64,000 nt of DNA from Rhodanobacter glycinis (GTDB taxonomy: Bacteria > Pseudomonadota > Gammaproteobacteria > Xanthomonadales > Rhodanobacteraceae). This document shows, piece after piece, positions 36,142-45,266 of the stretch. The position numbers and the translations under genes were made by a program. The stretch lies in the NCBI RefSeq assembly GCF_006438785.1, contig NZ_RCZB01000004.1, forward strand, positions 191,810-255,809. Reading direction: 5' to 3'. Position 1 is the stretch's first letter. Every line of letters begins with the position of its first letter. The notes below the pieces were generated by a model. The model worked only from the letters and a program-made list of their open reading frames with translations, was not told the origin of the DNA and searched no databases.

Positions 36142-36855
36142 TCACGGGCACCAGTACACCGCCACCGGCACGCGCGACTGGGCCAGCACCGCACGCACCG
36201 GATAGTTCTGGGCGGCGTCGAGGCCGAGCCGCACGTCGGCGAGCAGGTCACGTTTCTTTTCGCCGGTGACCAGCAGGTACAGCGCGCGGGTTTCCAGCAC
36301 GGTCGGCAGGCTGAGCGTGATGCGCGGCTCACCGGCAGCGGGTGCGCGCATCGGCAGTACGCGGGCGCGGCCGTCCAGATCCAGCGCCTCGGCCAGATGA
36401 TCGCCGCCGGGAAAGAACGAGGCTGTGTGACCGTCGTCGCCCATGCCCAGCACCACCGCATCGAACGGTAGCGGCAGCGCGTCGATGCGTGCGTTGGCGA
36501 TGGCCAGCCCCGCTTCCGGCGTGGGGTCGCCGGTATACAGCGGGATGAATTGCGCGGCGCTGGCGGCATGCTGCAGCAGTTGCGATCTGACCAGCCGCGC
36601 GTTCGAGCGCTTGTCGGTTTCCGGCACCCAGCGTTCGTCGACCAGGGTGACGTGGACGTTCGCCCAGTCCAGGGTTTCGCGCGACAGACGGGCGAAGAAA
36701 TCCTTCGGCGTGCTGCCGCCGGACACCGCTAGTACGGCGCGACCGCGCTCGGCCAGGGCCGTGCGCAGGCGCGTGGCGACCCGTTCGGCCAATGCCAGAG
36801 CCTGCGCCTGACAATCGCTGAAGCTATGCGTGGTGACGTTCAGAGGGGTGGTCAT
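36142..36855 (-). CDS. pgl: 6-phosphogluconolactonase
   Basis: Hydrolyses 6-phosphogluconolactone to 6-phosphogluconate, linking Zwf to both Edd and the 6-phosphogluconate dehydrogenase. 237 residues of the DevB/NagB-like fold. Motifs are [23 protein letters not shown] and [18 protein letters not shown], the last with the catalytic Asp and His. ATG 36855 begins at the conserved region; a ribosome site is not obvious. The gene is 73 bases upstream of edd and 113 bases downstream of zwf. Confidence 0.95.
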   Translation of the reverse strand: MTTPLNVTTHSFSDCQAQALALAERVATRLRTALAERGRAVLAVSGGSTPKDFFARLSRETLDWANVHVTLVDERWVPETDKRSNARLVRSQLLQHAASAAQFIPLYTGDPTPEAGLAIANARIDALPLPFDAVVLGMGDDGHTASFFPGGDHLAEALDLDGRARVLPMRAPAAGEPRITLSLPTVLETRALYLLVTGEKKRDLLADVRLGLDAAQNYPVRAVLAQSRVPVAVYWCP

Positions 36856-36968
36856 GATGAAAATGGTGTGCCGACGGTCAAGGCCCTGCACATGAATCGT
36901 AGGAAGGGGGAAGCCAGTCTGTCGCACACACCGGCATGTTCGAGTGAAGCGACGCCAAACATGGCGAG

Positions 36969-38432
36969 CTATTCACTGTCCTCGTTCCAGGTGTGGCCAT
37001 CGCGTTCGATCAGCGCCACCGCAGCGCTCGGCCCCCAGCTGCCGGCGGTATACGGACGCGGCGCCTCGCCGCTGGCAGTCCAGGCAGCCAGGATCGGGCC
37101 GGCCCAGCGCCATGCCGCTTCCACTTCGTCGCGGCGCATGAACAGGGTGGGATTGCCGCGTACCACGTCCAGCAGCAGGCGCTCGTACGCATCGGGTTGC
37201 TGTACGCCGAACGCCTCGGCGAAGCTCATGTCCAGCGGCACATGACGCAGGCGCAAGCCACCGGGGCCGGGGTGCTTGATGGTCAGCCACAGCTTCACAC
37301 CTTCGTCCGGCTGCAACCGGAGCACCAGCCGGTTTTGCGCCAGCGTGCCGGCATCGGCACTGAAGATCGAATGCGGCACCGGTTTGAAGGTGACCGCGAT
37401 TTCGGACACCCGGCTCGGCAGCCGTTTGCCGGTGCGCAGGTAGAACGGCACGCCGGCCCAGCGCCAGTTGGCGATCTCCGCCTTCAGCGCCACAAACGTT
37501 TCGGTGTTGGACTTGTTGTTGCCCAGTTCCTCCGGATAGCCCGGCACGCTGGCACCTTCGGCCACGCCGGCGCGGTATTGGCCGCGCACGGTGAGCTGGG
37601 CGGCGTTGCTGTCGTCGATGGGCTTGAGCGAATGCAGCACTTTCAGTTTCTCGTCGCGCACCGCGTCGGGCGCCAGCGATGACGGCGGCTCCATCGCGAC
37701 CATGCACAACAGCTGCAGCATGTGGTTCTGCACCATGTCGCGCAGCGCACCCGCGCGGTCGTAGTAGGTGCCGCGATGGCCGACACCGAGCGTTTCGGCC
37801 ACGGTGATCTGCACGTGGTCGATGTGCGCGGAATTCCACAACGGCTCGAACAAGGCATTGCCGAAGCGCAGCACCAGCAGGTTCTGCACGGTCTCCTTGC
37901 CGAGGTAGTGATCGATGCGGAAGGTCTGCGATTCGCTGAACACCTTGCCGACCGCGTCGTTGATCTGGTTCGCGCTGGCGAGGTCGCGGCCGATGGGTTT
38001 CTCCAGCACCACCCGCGAGGCGCCTTCGTTGAGTTTGTACTGGCCGAGCCGATTGCAGATATCGACGAATAGTTCCGGCGAGGTGGACAGATAGAACACA
38101 CGGATGTGGTCGGGTTGGTTGCCGATGAAGGCGGCGAAGTCGTCCCAGCCTTCGTCCTTGCGCGCGTCCAGCGGGAGGTAGAACACCTGCTGCAGGAACA
38201 CGTCGAGCTGCGCCGCCGCGCACACGCCGACCAGCGCCTCGCGCAGTTGCGCGCGATAGCCGTTGTCGTCCAGCGCCTCGCGGGCGATGCCGACGATCCG
38301 GCTGCTGGCCGGGATCTGGCCGTCGAGGAAACGGTGGAACAGGGCCGGCAGCAGCTTGCGCACGGCGAGGTCGCCGGTGCCACCGAAGATCACCAGGTCG
38401 AACGGTTCGACCGATTGGGAGGAAGCAGTCAC
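36969..38432 (-). CDS. zwf: Glucose-6-phosphate 1-dehydrogenase
   Basis: Oxidises glucose 6-phosphate to the lactone with NAD(P)+. 487 residues. The nucleotide-binding motif GGTGDLA is at 17-23. The substrate motif RIDHYLGKE at 172-180 includes the catalytic His. The GTG start lies five bases after GAGGTG. It is the first gene of the Entner-Doudoroff operon and is divergent from nagR. The intergenic region between them holds repeated TGGTAT motifs and palindromes, so both operons may share regulators. Confidence 0.96.
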   Translation of the reverse strand: MTASSQSVEPFDLVIFGGTGDLAVRKLLPALFHRFLDGQIPASSRIVGIAREALDDNGYRAQLREALVGVCAAAQLDVFLQQVFYLPLDARKDEGWDDFAAFIGNQPDHIRVFYLSTSPELFVDICNRLGQYKLNEGASRVVLEKPIGRDLASANQINDAVGKVFSESQTFRIDHYLGKETVQNLLVLRFGNALFEPLWNSAHIDHVQITVAETLGVGHRGTYYDRAGALRDMVQNHMLQLLCMVAMEPPSSLAPDAVRDEKLKVLHSLKPIDDSNAAQLTVRGQYRAGVAEGASVPGYPEELGNNKSNTETFVALKAEIANWRWAGVPFYLRTGKRLPSRVSEIAVTFKPVPHSIFSADAGTLAQNRLVLRLQPDEGVKLWLTIKHPGPGGLRLRHVPLDMSFAEAFGVQQPDAYERLLLDVVRGNPTLFMRRDEVEAAWRWAGPILAAWTASGEAPRPYTAGSWGPSAAVALIERDGHTWNEDSE

Positions 38433-38507
38433 GCAGTCACCTCGACACGATGCCGGATGGCGGGCAGAAGGCCTGGCGGCGCGTCTTGCCCGGGGTGTTG
38501 GCGATCG

Positions 38508-38524
38508 TACCAGTGAAATACCAG
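38508..38524. promoter_or_regulatory. Paired TACCAG motifs on the zwf side
   Basis: TACCAG occurs at 38508-38513 and 38519-38524, one helical turn apart. On the minus strand these are CTGGTA(T), the same word as the repeats at the nagR start. They are candidate binding sites for the neighbouring GntR regulator. Confidence 0.35.
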
Positions 38525-38534
38525 ATCAGCTACC

Positions 38535-38546
38535 CGTATGCATACG
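38535..38546. promoter_or_regulatory. 12-base palindrome, possible operator
   Basis: CGTATGCATACG is a perfect palindrome about 105 bases before the zwf start. GT-N-TGCA-N-AC symmetry is typical of GntR/HutC or LacI-type operators. The cognate regulator is not known. Confidence 0.35.
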
Positions 38547-38722
38547 AATTCATAAAAACAGTTGCCAGCTGGCAGTAGTCGGGTCGCCGCCAGGAACTCC
38601 GATCGCCCTGAGCGCAGGTCGCAGGCTGAAGTTGGAGGATTCCGGACGATGCACTTCGACTTCGCCCGCTGGCGCGGGCTACGCTCAGTGCGACCAGGTG
38701 GGATGGCTGGGCTTGCGGTTAG

Positions 38723-38749
38723 TGGTTTGCTATTGGTATCTTTGCTGGT

Positions 38750-38751
<2 letters not shown>
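38723..38751. promoter_or_regulatory. TGGT(AT) direct repeats overlapping the nagR start
   Basis: TGGT occurs at 38723, 38734 and 38746, with steps of 11 and 12 bases. The last two are TGGTAT, and the final copy runs into the ATG at 38750. The helical phasing suggests protein binding and autorepression of nagR. Confidence 0.4.
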
Positions 38752-39502
<751 letters not shown>

Positions 39503-39511
39503 AGGATCGAT

Positions 39512-40543
39512 ATGGACGCCCGCGACACCTTGATGTACCAGGAGGCGCACGAGTCGGCTGCGGTGGTAGCGCGCCAGTTCGCCGCGAACGAGGCCGTTGT
39601 CAGCGCGTTGGCGCAATCGCTGCGCGCGCAGCCGCCGCGCTTCATCGTCACCTGCGCGCGCGGCAGCTCCGACCACGCCGCGGCGTATGCGAAGTACGTG
39701 TTCGAGACCCAGCTCGGCATTGCCACCGCGTCAGCTTCGCCATCGGTGACCTCGGTGTATGCGGCCGAGCAGCAGTGGCAGGGCGCGCTGTTCATCGCGA
39801 TCTCGCAATCGGGCAAGAGCCCTGATCTGTTGCGCAATGCGCAGGCGGCGAAGATCGCGGGTGCACGCGTGGTGGCGCTGGTGAATGTCGAGGATTCGCC
39901 GCTGGCCGCGCTGGCCGATACGGTGATCCCGCTGCACGCCGGGCCCGAGCGCAGCGTGGCGGCGACCAAGAGTTACATCGCCGCGCTGGCCGCGGTATTG
40001 CATCTGTGCGCGCGCTGGCGCGGCGATGCCGAACTGGGCGCAGCGCTGCAGACGTTGCCGGATGCCTTGCGTGCCGGTTGGGACGCGGACTGGTCGGCAT
40101 TGAGCGAAGGCCTGGCCGGTGCACACAACCTGTTCGTGGTCGGTCGCGGCTTCGGCCTCGGCATCGCGCTGGAGGCGGCGCTGAAGTTCAAGGAAACCTG
40201 CGGACTGCACGCCGAGGCATTCAGCGCGGCCGAGGTGAAGCACGGGCCGATGGCGCTGGTCGGCCCGGATTTTCCGGTGCTGTGCTTCGCGCAGGACGAC
40301 GACACGCTGGAAGGCACGCTGGCGCTGGCCGAGGAATTCCGCGGTCGCGGTGCACAGGTCTTCGTGGCGGCGCCCGGCATGCAGGGCGGCGGCATGCTGC
40401 CGGTGCTGGCCGGGCTGCCCGCGTTGTGCACACCGCTGCTGGTCATCCAGAGCTTCTATCGCGCCGCCAGCGAGCTGTCGCTGCGCCGCGGATTCAATCC
40501 CGATGTACCGCCACATCTCAACAAGGTGACCGAGACGGTTTGA
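39512..40543 (+). CDS. nagBII: Glucosamine-6-phosphate deaminase, NagB-II (SIS-domain) type
   Basis: Converts glucosamine 6-phosphate to fructose 6-phosphate and ammonia. 343 residues made of two SIS domains (about 35-165 and 205-330), with TCARGSSDHAAAYAKYVFE, ISQSGKSPDLL, GPERSVAATKSY and GRGFGLGIALEAALKFKETCGLH motifs. It lacks the glutaminase domain of GlmS. This is the NagB-II isoform known from Shewanella and Xanthomonas, non-homologous to classical NagB. It starts nine bases after nagR with an AAGGA site, so it is in the same operon. Confidence 0.92.
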   Translation: MDARDTLMYQEAHESAAVVARQFAANEAVVSALAQSLRAQPPRFIVTCARGSSDHAAAYAKYVFETQLGIATASASPSVTSVYAAEQQWQGALFIAISQSGKSPDLLRNAQAAKIAGARVVALVNVEDSPLAALADTVIPLHAGPERSVAATKSYIAALAAVLHLCARWRGDAELGAALQTLPDALRAGWDADWSALSEGLAGAHNLFVVGRGFGLGIALEAALKFKETCGLHAEAFSAAEVKHGPMALVGPDFPVLCFAQDDDTLEGTLALAEEFRGRGAQVFVAAPGMQGGGMLPVLAGLPALCTPLLVIQSFYRAASELSLRRGFNPDVPPHLNKVTETV

Positions 40544-40583
40544 GCATGAGGTAGCCCAACGTCGAAACCCCACAGGACCTGCC

Positions 40584-41726
40584 ATGACCGTCGCCCTCAC
40601 CAACGCCCGTGTTCTCGCAACAGACGGCTGGCGCAACGACCTTGCCGTGCTGCTCGATGGCGAACGCATCGTCGACCTGCTGCCGCCTGCCGATCCGCGC
40701 GTGCGTGAGGCACCACACCAGCACGACTTGGGCGGCGCCATGCTGTTGCCCGGCTTCATCGACGTGCAGGTCAACGGCGGTGGCGGCGTGCTGTTCAACG
40801 AGGCACCCACAGTCGATGCCCTGCGCCGGATCGGCGCCGCGCATCGCCGCTACGGCACCACCGGCTTCCTGCCGACCCTGATCAGCGACGACGCGGCGGT
40901 GATGGGCGCCGCGCTGGCCGCGGTGGAGCAGGCCCTGACCGAGGGCGTGCCCGGCGTGCTCGGCATCCATCTGGAAGGACCGTACCTGGCGCCGGCGCGC
41001 AAGGGCGTACACGATCCGAAATATTTTCACGCACCGGACCGCGACGAGCTGGCGATGCTGTGCGCATCGCATCGTGGCGTGCGCCTGCTCACGCTGGCGC
41101 CGGACCAGGTACCGCTTGCAAGCATCGTCACACTGGCCGCCGCCGGCGTGATTGTCTGCGCCGGACATACTGCGGCCGACTACGCGACCGCACGTGCCGC
41201 GCTGGCTGCCGGCGTGCGCGGCTTCACCCATCTGTTCAACGCGATGACGCCATTCGGCAGCCGCGAGCCTGGCGTGGTCGGTGCGGCGCTGGAAGATGCC
41301 GACAGCTGGTGCGGCATCATCGTGGACGGTCACCATGTGCACCCGGCCAGCCTGCGCGTGGCGATCGCCGCCAAGCCGCGCGGCAAGATGCTGCTGGTCA
41401 CCGACGCGATGCCGCCGGTGGGCTCGGATCACCCGGACTTCGTGCTCAACGGCGAAACCATCACCGCGAAGGGCGGCATCTGCCAGACCGCGCAAGGCGT
41501 GCTGGCCGGCTCCGCGCTGGACATGGCCGCCGCCGTGCGCAATAGCGTGCAGCTGCTCGACCTGCCGCTGGACGAAGCCGTGCGCATGGCCAGCACGTAC
41601 CCCGCCGACTTCCTTGGCCTCGGCGCCAGCCATGGCCGCATCGCGGCTGGCTATCAGGCCGACTTGGTCGTGCTGGATGACGACTATCGTGTGCAGCAGA
41701 GCTGGATCGGCGGCGTGGCTGGCTGA
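40584..41726 (+). CDS. nagA: N-acetylglucosamine-6-phosphate deacetylase
   Basis: Removes acetate from GlcNAc-6-P to give GlcN-6-P for NagB-II. 380-residue amidohydrolase. Metal and catalytic motifs are PGFIDVQVNGGGG, HLEGPYLAPARKGVH, CAGHTAADY, FTHLFNAMTPF and LVTDAMPPVG, the last with the catalytic Asp. AGGA lies seven bases before ATG. It ends the nagR-nagBII-nagA operon. A REP hairpin follows, before the convergent sulfotransferase gene. No GlcNAc kinase or transporter is in the window. Confidence 0.95.
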   Translation: MTVALTNARVLATDGWRNDLAVLLDGERIVDLLPPADPRVREAPHQHDLGGAMLLPGFIDVQVNGGGGVLFNEAPTVDALRRIGAAHRRYGTTGFLPTLISDDAAVMGAALAAVEQALTEGVPGVLGIHLEGPYLAPARKGVHDPKYFHAPDRDELAMLCASHRGVRLLTLAPDQVPLASIVTLAAAGVIVCAGHTAADYATARAALAAGVRGFTHLFNAMTPFGSREPGVVGAALEDADSWCGIIVDGHHVHPASLRVAIAAKPRGKMLLVTDAMPPVGSDHPDFVLNGETITAKGGICQTAQGVLAGSALDMAAAVRNSVQLLDLPLDEAVRMASTYPADFLGLGASHGRIAAGYQADLVVLDDDYRVQQSWIGGVAG

Positions 41727-41781
41727 TTGCTGTAAGAGTGCACCCAGCGTGCGAGGGCGCTCCAGTCGGGAGCGATATTTT

Positions 41782-41809
41782 TGTGGGAGCGACTTCAGTC
41801 GCTCCCACA
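41782..41809. repeat. Single REP hairpin between convergent genes
   Basis: TGTGGGAGCGAC-TTCA-GTCGCTCCCACA is a perfect 12-4-12 hairpin. It carries the same GGGAGCGACTTCAGTCGC word as the two REP doublets in the window. A degraded copy (TCGGGAGCGAT) sits just before it at about 41766. It may also stop transcription from both sides. Confidence 0.75.
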
Positions 41810-41833
41810 TCGCCCGCCAGGGCGGTCTCGTCA

Positions 41834-43453
41834 TCAAAGAGTTGTGTTGGACACGAGCTCCGCGGCGAGCGCCTGCCGCAACGGTTCCAGCTGCTTCTCG
41901 TAATGCCGCCACTGTGCGATGCCACGGGTGTGGATCGATTCACGCACTTGCGCACTGCTGGGTGTGGCGACCGGCGAGGTATTGAGTTCCGGTCGCAGGC
42001 AGGCTTCCTCGATCTCCAGCCCGCAGTGCCCGAGCACCTGACGCATGGTGGCTTCCGGATCGCGCACCAGCGAGGCATACGGAATATCGAGCATGGCGTT
42101 GGGCAGCGCTTCGCGCCAATGGTTCGTCAAGCGTGCGTACTGCCCGTAGTAGTGGCTCACCGCCTGCATGTCGTAGCAGTAAGGCGAGGCGCTGCCGAAC
42201 ATGATCTTGAGGTTGGAGTAGCACACGTCCATCGGGTCGCGTGCCAGATGCAGGATCGGCGCGCGGGGCAGCGCGCGGCGTATGAAAGGCACCATCCGCA
42301 CATTGATCGGCAGCTTGTCGATGAAGTATTTGCGGCCCTGTGCCCGCCACTGTGTCTGCATCAGGTAGCGCGCACCAAGCTCATCGAAATCAAGCTGCCC
42401 GGTGCGCTCGAGAATCTTCAGCAGGCTCGGGTTGCCGCGTGGCGCGACGTCGGCGATCCAATGCAGCTGACGCTGGAAATCGTTGATCTCGCCGGCAGAG
42501 GTCACTGCGGAATGGGCAGACAACATGTGATCGAGCAAGGTGGAGCCGGACCGTGGCATGCCGACAATGAAAATGGGCATGGGGCCGTCGAACGTCGTTG
42601 ATCCTGTCTTCCCGCTCAGGGCAGTCGCCGAAACCTCGATCAGTGCATCCGTCACCGCGGCTTCGCTGTCAGCGTCGTACGGCAGGAAGGAGTGCATCAG
42701 CGCATTGCTTCGCTCCAGCGCCTGCCAGGCTTCGTCGTGGCGTCCGAGATCATCAAATACCTTGAAGATCGCCGATTCGAATTTTGCACGTGTCAATCCG
42801 GCGCGCATGTCGGTGCTGTCTCTTGGAAGCCTCCCAAGTCGTTCCCGCAGGAAGCCGAGGTGATTCGTGGCGGCGGTCTGCCTGCGCAGGTTCGCCAGGA
42901 TGACCGCCGCATCCCCATAGTCGGGCCAGCGCCGCAGGGTCTCCAGCAGTGCCACCTCGGCTTCGGCGAGCCGACCCGTAAACTGCAGCAGCATGGCGTT
43001 GAGGTAGTACTCGGTTTGCGAGTCGATCCCGGCCGCAACCGCCAGATCCATCCTGGCGCGGGCCGCGGGGATATCGCCCAACATCCAGCGCAGGTGTGCC
43101 TGCTCGGCGAGCACCCATCCCGGTGGATCGGGTGCGCGCTCCAGGCGCTCGGCGCATGCACGTATGGCCAGGGTTTCGCCCGTCATGGACAGACGCCACG
43201 CGAGTTCCGCAATCATCGGCACATCGTTGGGCAGCAAGGGCGCGGCCTGCAGGAGCTGACTGCTCGCTGCCCGCATCTGGCCGCGACGCAGCATCAGGTC
43301 GGCCAGCTCCATGCGGAGGGGAACATCGCGGGGCGCTCGTTGCACGAGCTCCTCGAAGGCAGCCTTCGCGGCGTCCCATTGGCCGGCCTCGAGGAACCGC
43401 CTGGCCTGCTGCCGCAGGCGAGCTTCCCCCGTATGAGCGTCTGCTGAAGTCAT
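41834..43453 (-). CDS. TPR-containing sulfotransferase family protein (paralogue 1)
   Basis: 539 residues, cytosolic. An N-terminal half of TPR-like helices (about 10-240, for example LLQAAPLLPNDVPMIAELAWRL) is followed by a sulfotransferase domain. The PAPS 5'-phosphosulfate loop PIFIVGMPRSGSTLLDHML is near 295-313, and the 3'-phosphate region is HLARDPMDVCYSNL. This architecture resembles bacterial tyrosylprotein-sulfotransferase-like enzymes; the acceptor is unknown. ATG 43453 begins at the TPR part with GGGGT upstream; the longer frame overlaps the upstream gene. It follows a paralogue, with a 49-base gap, downstream of a TonB receptor. Confidence 0.88.
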   Translation of the reverse strand: MTSADAHTGEARLRQQARRFLEAGQWDAAKAAFEELVQRAPRDVPLRMELADLMLRRGQMRAASSQLLQAAPLLPNDVPMIAELAWRLSMTGETLAIRACAERLERAPDPPGWVLAEQAHLRWMLGDIPAARARMDLAVAAGIDSQTEYYLNAMLLQFTGRLAEAEVALLETLRRWPDYGDAAVILANLRRQTAATNHLGFLRERLGRLPRDSTDMRAGLTRAKFESAIFKVFDDLGRHDEAWQALERSNALMHSFLPYDADSEAAVTDALIEVSATALSGKTGSTTFDGPMPIFIVGMPRSGSTLLDHMLSAHSAVTSAGEINDFQRQLHWIADVAPRGNPSLLKILERTGQLDFDELGARYLMQTQWRAQGRKYFIDKLPINVRMVPFIRRALPRAPILHLARDPMDVCYSNLKIMFGSASPYCYDMQAVSHYYGQYARLTNHWREALPNAMLDIPYASLVRDPEATMRQVLGHCGLEIEEACLRPELNTSPVATPSSAQVRESIHTRGIAQWRHYEKQLEPLRQALAAELVSNTTL

Positions 43454-43502
43454 CAACCGGCTACCCCTGCTGCCGTGAATTGCACGTGGCACATCATGCG
43501 GA

Positions 43503-45098
43503 TCAGCCCAGCAACCGCCGTAGCGGTTCGAGATGGTGCGCGTAGGGCTGCCACGTGCCGAGGCCCCGTGTGTGAATCGGCTCACGCACCTGCATGCTGC
43601 TGGGTGTGGCAACCGGTGCTGCATTGCGTTCCGGATGCAGGCAAGCATCCTCCTCCTTCAACCCGCAATGCTTCAAGACGCTGCGCAGCACGGCGGCAGG
43701 CTCACGAACCAGGTCCGCGTAATGCACATCGAGCATGGCATCCGGCAGGGACACGTGCCATTCATTGGCCAGGCGTCGATACAGCCCATGGTAGTGGGCC
43801 AGTGCCTGCATGTCGTAGCTGTAGGCGGAAACGTTGCCGAACATCGCCCTGAAGTTGGAAAAGCACACGTCCATCGGATCGCGGACCATGTGCAGAATGG
43901 GTGCGTGGGGCAGCGCCCGGCGTATGAAGGGCACCATCTGAATGTTGACCGGAAGCTTGTCGATGTAGAAGCGACATCCCTGCGCACGCCACTGAGTCTG
44001 AGCCAGATAGCGCTCGCCCAGTTCTGCCAGGTTTATCTTCGGGATACGCCGCAGGGTTCCCAGCATTCCGGACACGCCGACAGGCGGTACGTCGGCTACC
44101 CAGTGCAGCTGGCGCAGGAAGTCGTTGATCTCTCCGGCGGACGTCACCTGCGAATGGCTCGACAGCATGCGGTCGAGCAAGGTGGTGCCAGAGCGCGGCA
44201 TGCCGACGATGAAAATGGGCGTGGGATCAGCGTGCATGCGTGCTGCCTGAACTTCCGGCTGGCCGAGGGATCCGGCCACATCGATGAGCCCCTCGACTAT
44301 CGCTGCCTCGGCGAGGCCGTCATAGGGGTTGATCGAGCTCATCAACGCGTTGCTGCGGGCCAGCGCCGGCCATGCCTCGTCGTGACGGCCCAGATCGTCC
44401 AGCTCCTTGAAGAGAGCGGACTCAAACTCCGCACGCACGAACCGCCCGCCAGGCGTGCCGTCGTCTGCAGGTAGACGACGGAGTTGCCCGTGCAGGAAAG
44501 CAAGATGGTTCGACGGCGCGGTTTGTCTGCGCAAGTTCGATCTTGCTGCTGCGGCATCGCCGAAATCCGGCCAACGGCGCAGGCAGGTTTCCAGGACCTG
44601 GCCGGCGCGCTCGATGTCACCGGTCACCTGGAGCAGGGTTGCGTATAGGTGGAACTGATCCGGGGTATCGATCCCGGCCGCTGCTGCACGATCCATGAGC
44701 TCCTTGGCCGCATTGAATTCCCCAAGTGTCCATCGCAAATGCGCCTGTGCGACCAGCAGCGGCACCGATTCATTGGCAAGCTGCCCAGCACGGTCGAGGC
44801 AAGTCCGTGCGGCCACCATCTCGCCGCTGAAACAAAGCCGCTGCACCAGCTGGGTGTCCAGGAGGGCATTCCCCGAGGGATCCATCGCGGCCTTCAGCAA
44901 ATGGTTTCCCGATGCGCGAAACAGCCCCTGGCGCAACATTACCCGGGCCAGCTCCATGCGTGCCGGCACATCCTGCGGGACGTGTTGCAGCAAGGATTCG
45001 AGAGCGGCCTGTGCGGCGGTCCAATCTTGCGCGTCGATATGCGCCCGCACGCTCTGGCGAAGGTCTTCTTCCACCGTGGGCATGCTCCGCTGGTTCAT
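43503..45098 (-). CDS. TPR-containing sulfotransferase family protein (paralogue 2)
   Basis: 531 residues with the same plan as its neighbour: TPR-like N-terminal half and sulfotransferase C-terminal half. The PAPS loop PIFIVGMPRSGTTLLDRML is near 292-310, and the 3'-phosphate site is HMVRDPMDVCFSNF. The two proteins are similar along their full length, so they arose by tandem duplication. Differences cluster in the TPR half, which would fit divergence in partner choice. The start has no clear ribosome site; ATG 45083 is an alternative. It lies directly downstream of the terminator of the TonB receptor gene. Confidence 0.87.
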   Translation of the reverse strand: MNQRSMPTVEEDLRQSVRAHIDAQDWTAAQAALESLLQHVPQDVPARMELARVMLRQGLFRASGNHLLKAAMDPSGNALLDTQLVQRLCFSGEMVAARTCLDRAGQLANESVPLLVAQAHLRWTLGEFNAAKELMDRAAAAGIDTPDQFHLYATLLQVTGDIERAGQVLETCLRRWPDFGDAAAARSNLRRQTAPSNHLAFLHGQLRRLPADDGTPGGRFVRAEFESALFKELDDLGRHDEAWPALARSNALMSSINPYDGLAEAAIVEGLIDVAGSLGQPEVQAARMHADPTPIFIVGMPRSGTTLLDRMLSSHSQVTSAGEINDFLRQLHWVADVPPVGVSGMLGTLRRIPKINLAELGERYLAQTQWRAQGCRFYIDKLPVNIQMVPFIRRALPHAPILHMVRDPMDVCFSNFRAMFGNVSAYSYDMQALAHYHGLYRRLANEWHVSLPDAMLDVHYADLVREPAAVLRSVLKHCGLKEEDACLHPERNAAPVATPSSMQVREPIHTRGLGTWQPYAHHLEPLRRLLG

Positions 45099-45206
45099 CC
45101 ATTGAGCTTAACCCAGCTCCGGGCAACCGAAGGCGGGACGCGTCTCTGGCGGGTTGGGGGCGATCGCGTGACGCCACACAAGTACGGACTGATGACACGG
45201 GCCGCC

Positions 45207-45241
45207 CAGAAAAAAAGCCACCGGCCAAGGCCGGTGGCTTT
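45207..45241 (-). terminator. Rho-independent terminator of the TonB receptor gene
   Basis: On the minus strand AAAGCCACCGGCC-TT-GGCCGGTGGCTTT forms a 13-bp stem followed by a run of seven T in total. It lies 26 bases after the receptor stop. Confidence 0.85.
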
Positions 45242-45266
45242 ACAGGTTGAAACTCAACCGAAGCTA

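Larger units (their letters stand above)
38433..38749. other. 317-base divergent control region between zwf and nagR
   Basis: No gene is seen. The region contains TACCAG pairs near zwf, two perfect 12-base palindromes (CGTATGCATACG at 38535-38546 and TGCCAGCTGGCA at 38563-38574), and TGGT repeats abutting the nagR start. It presumably carries promoters for both operons. Confidence 0.6.
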
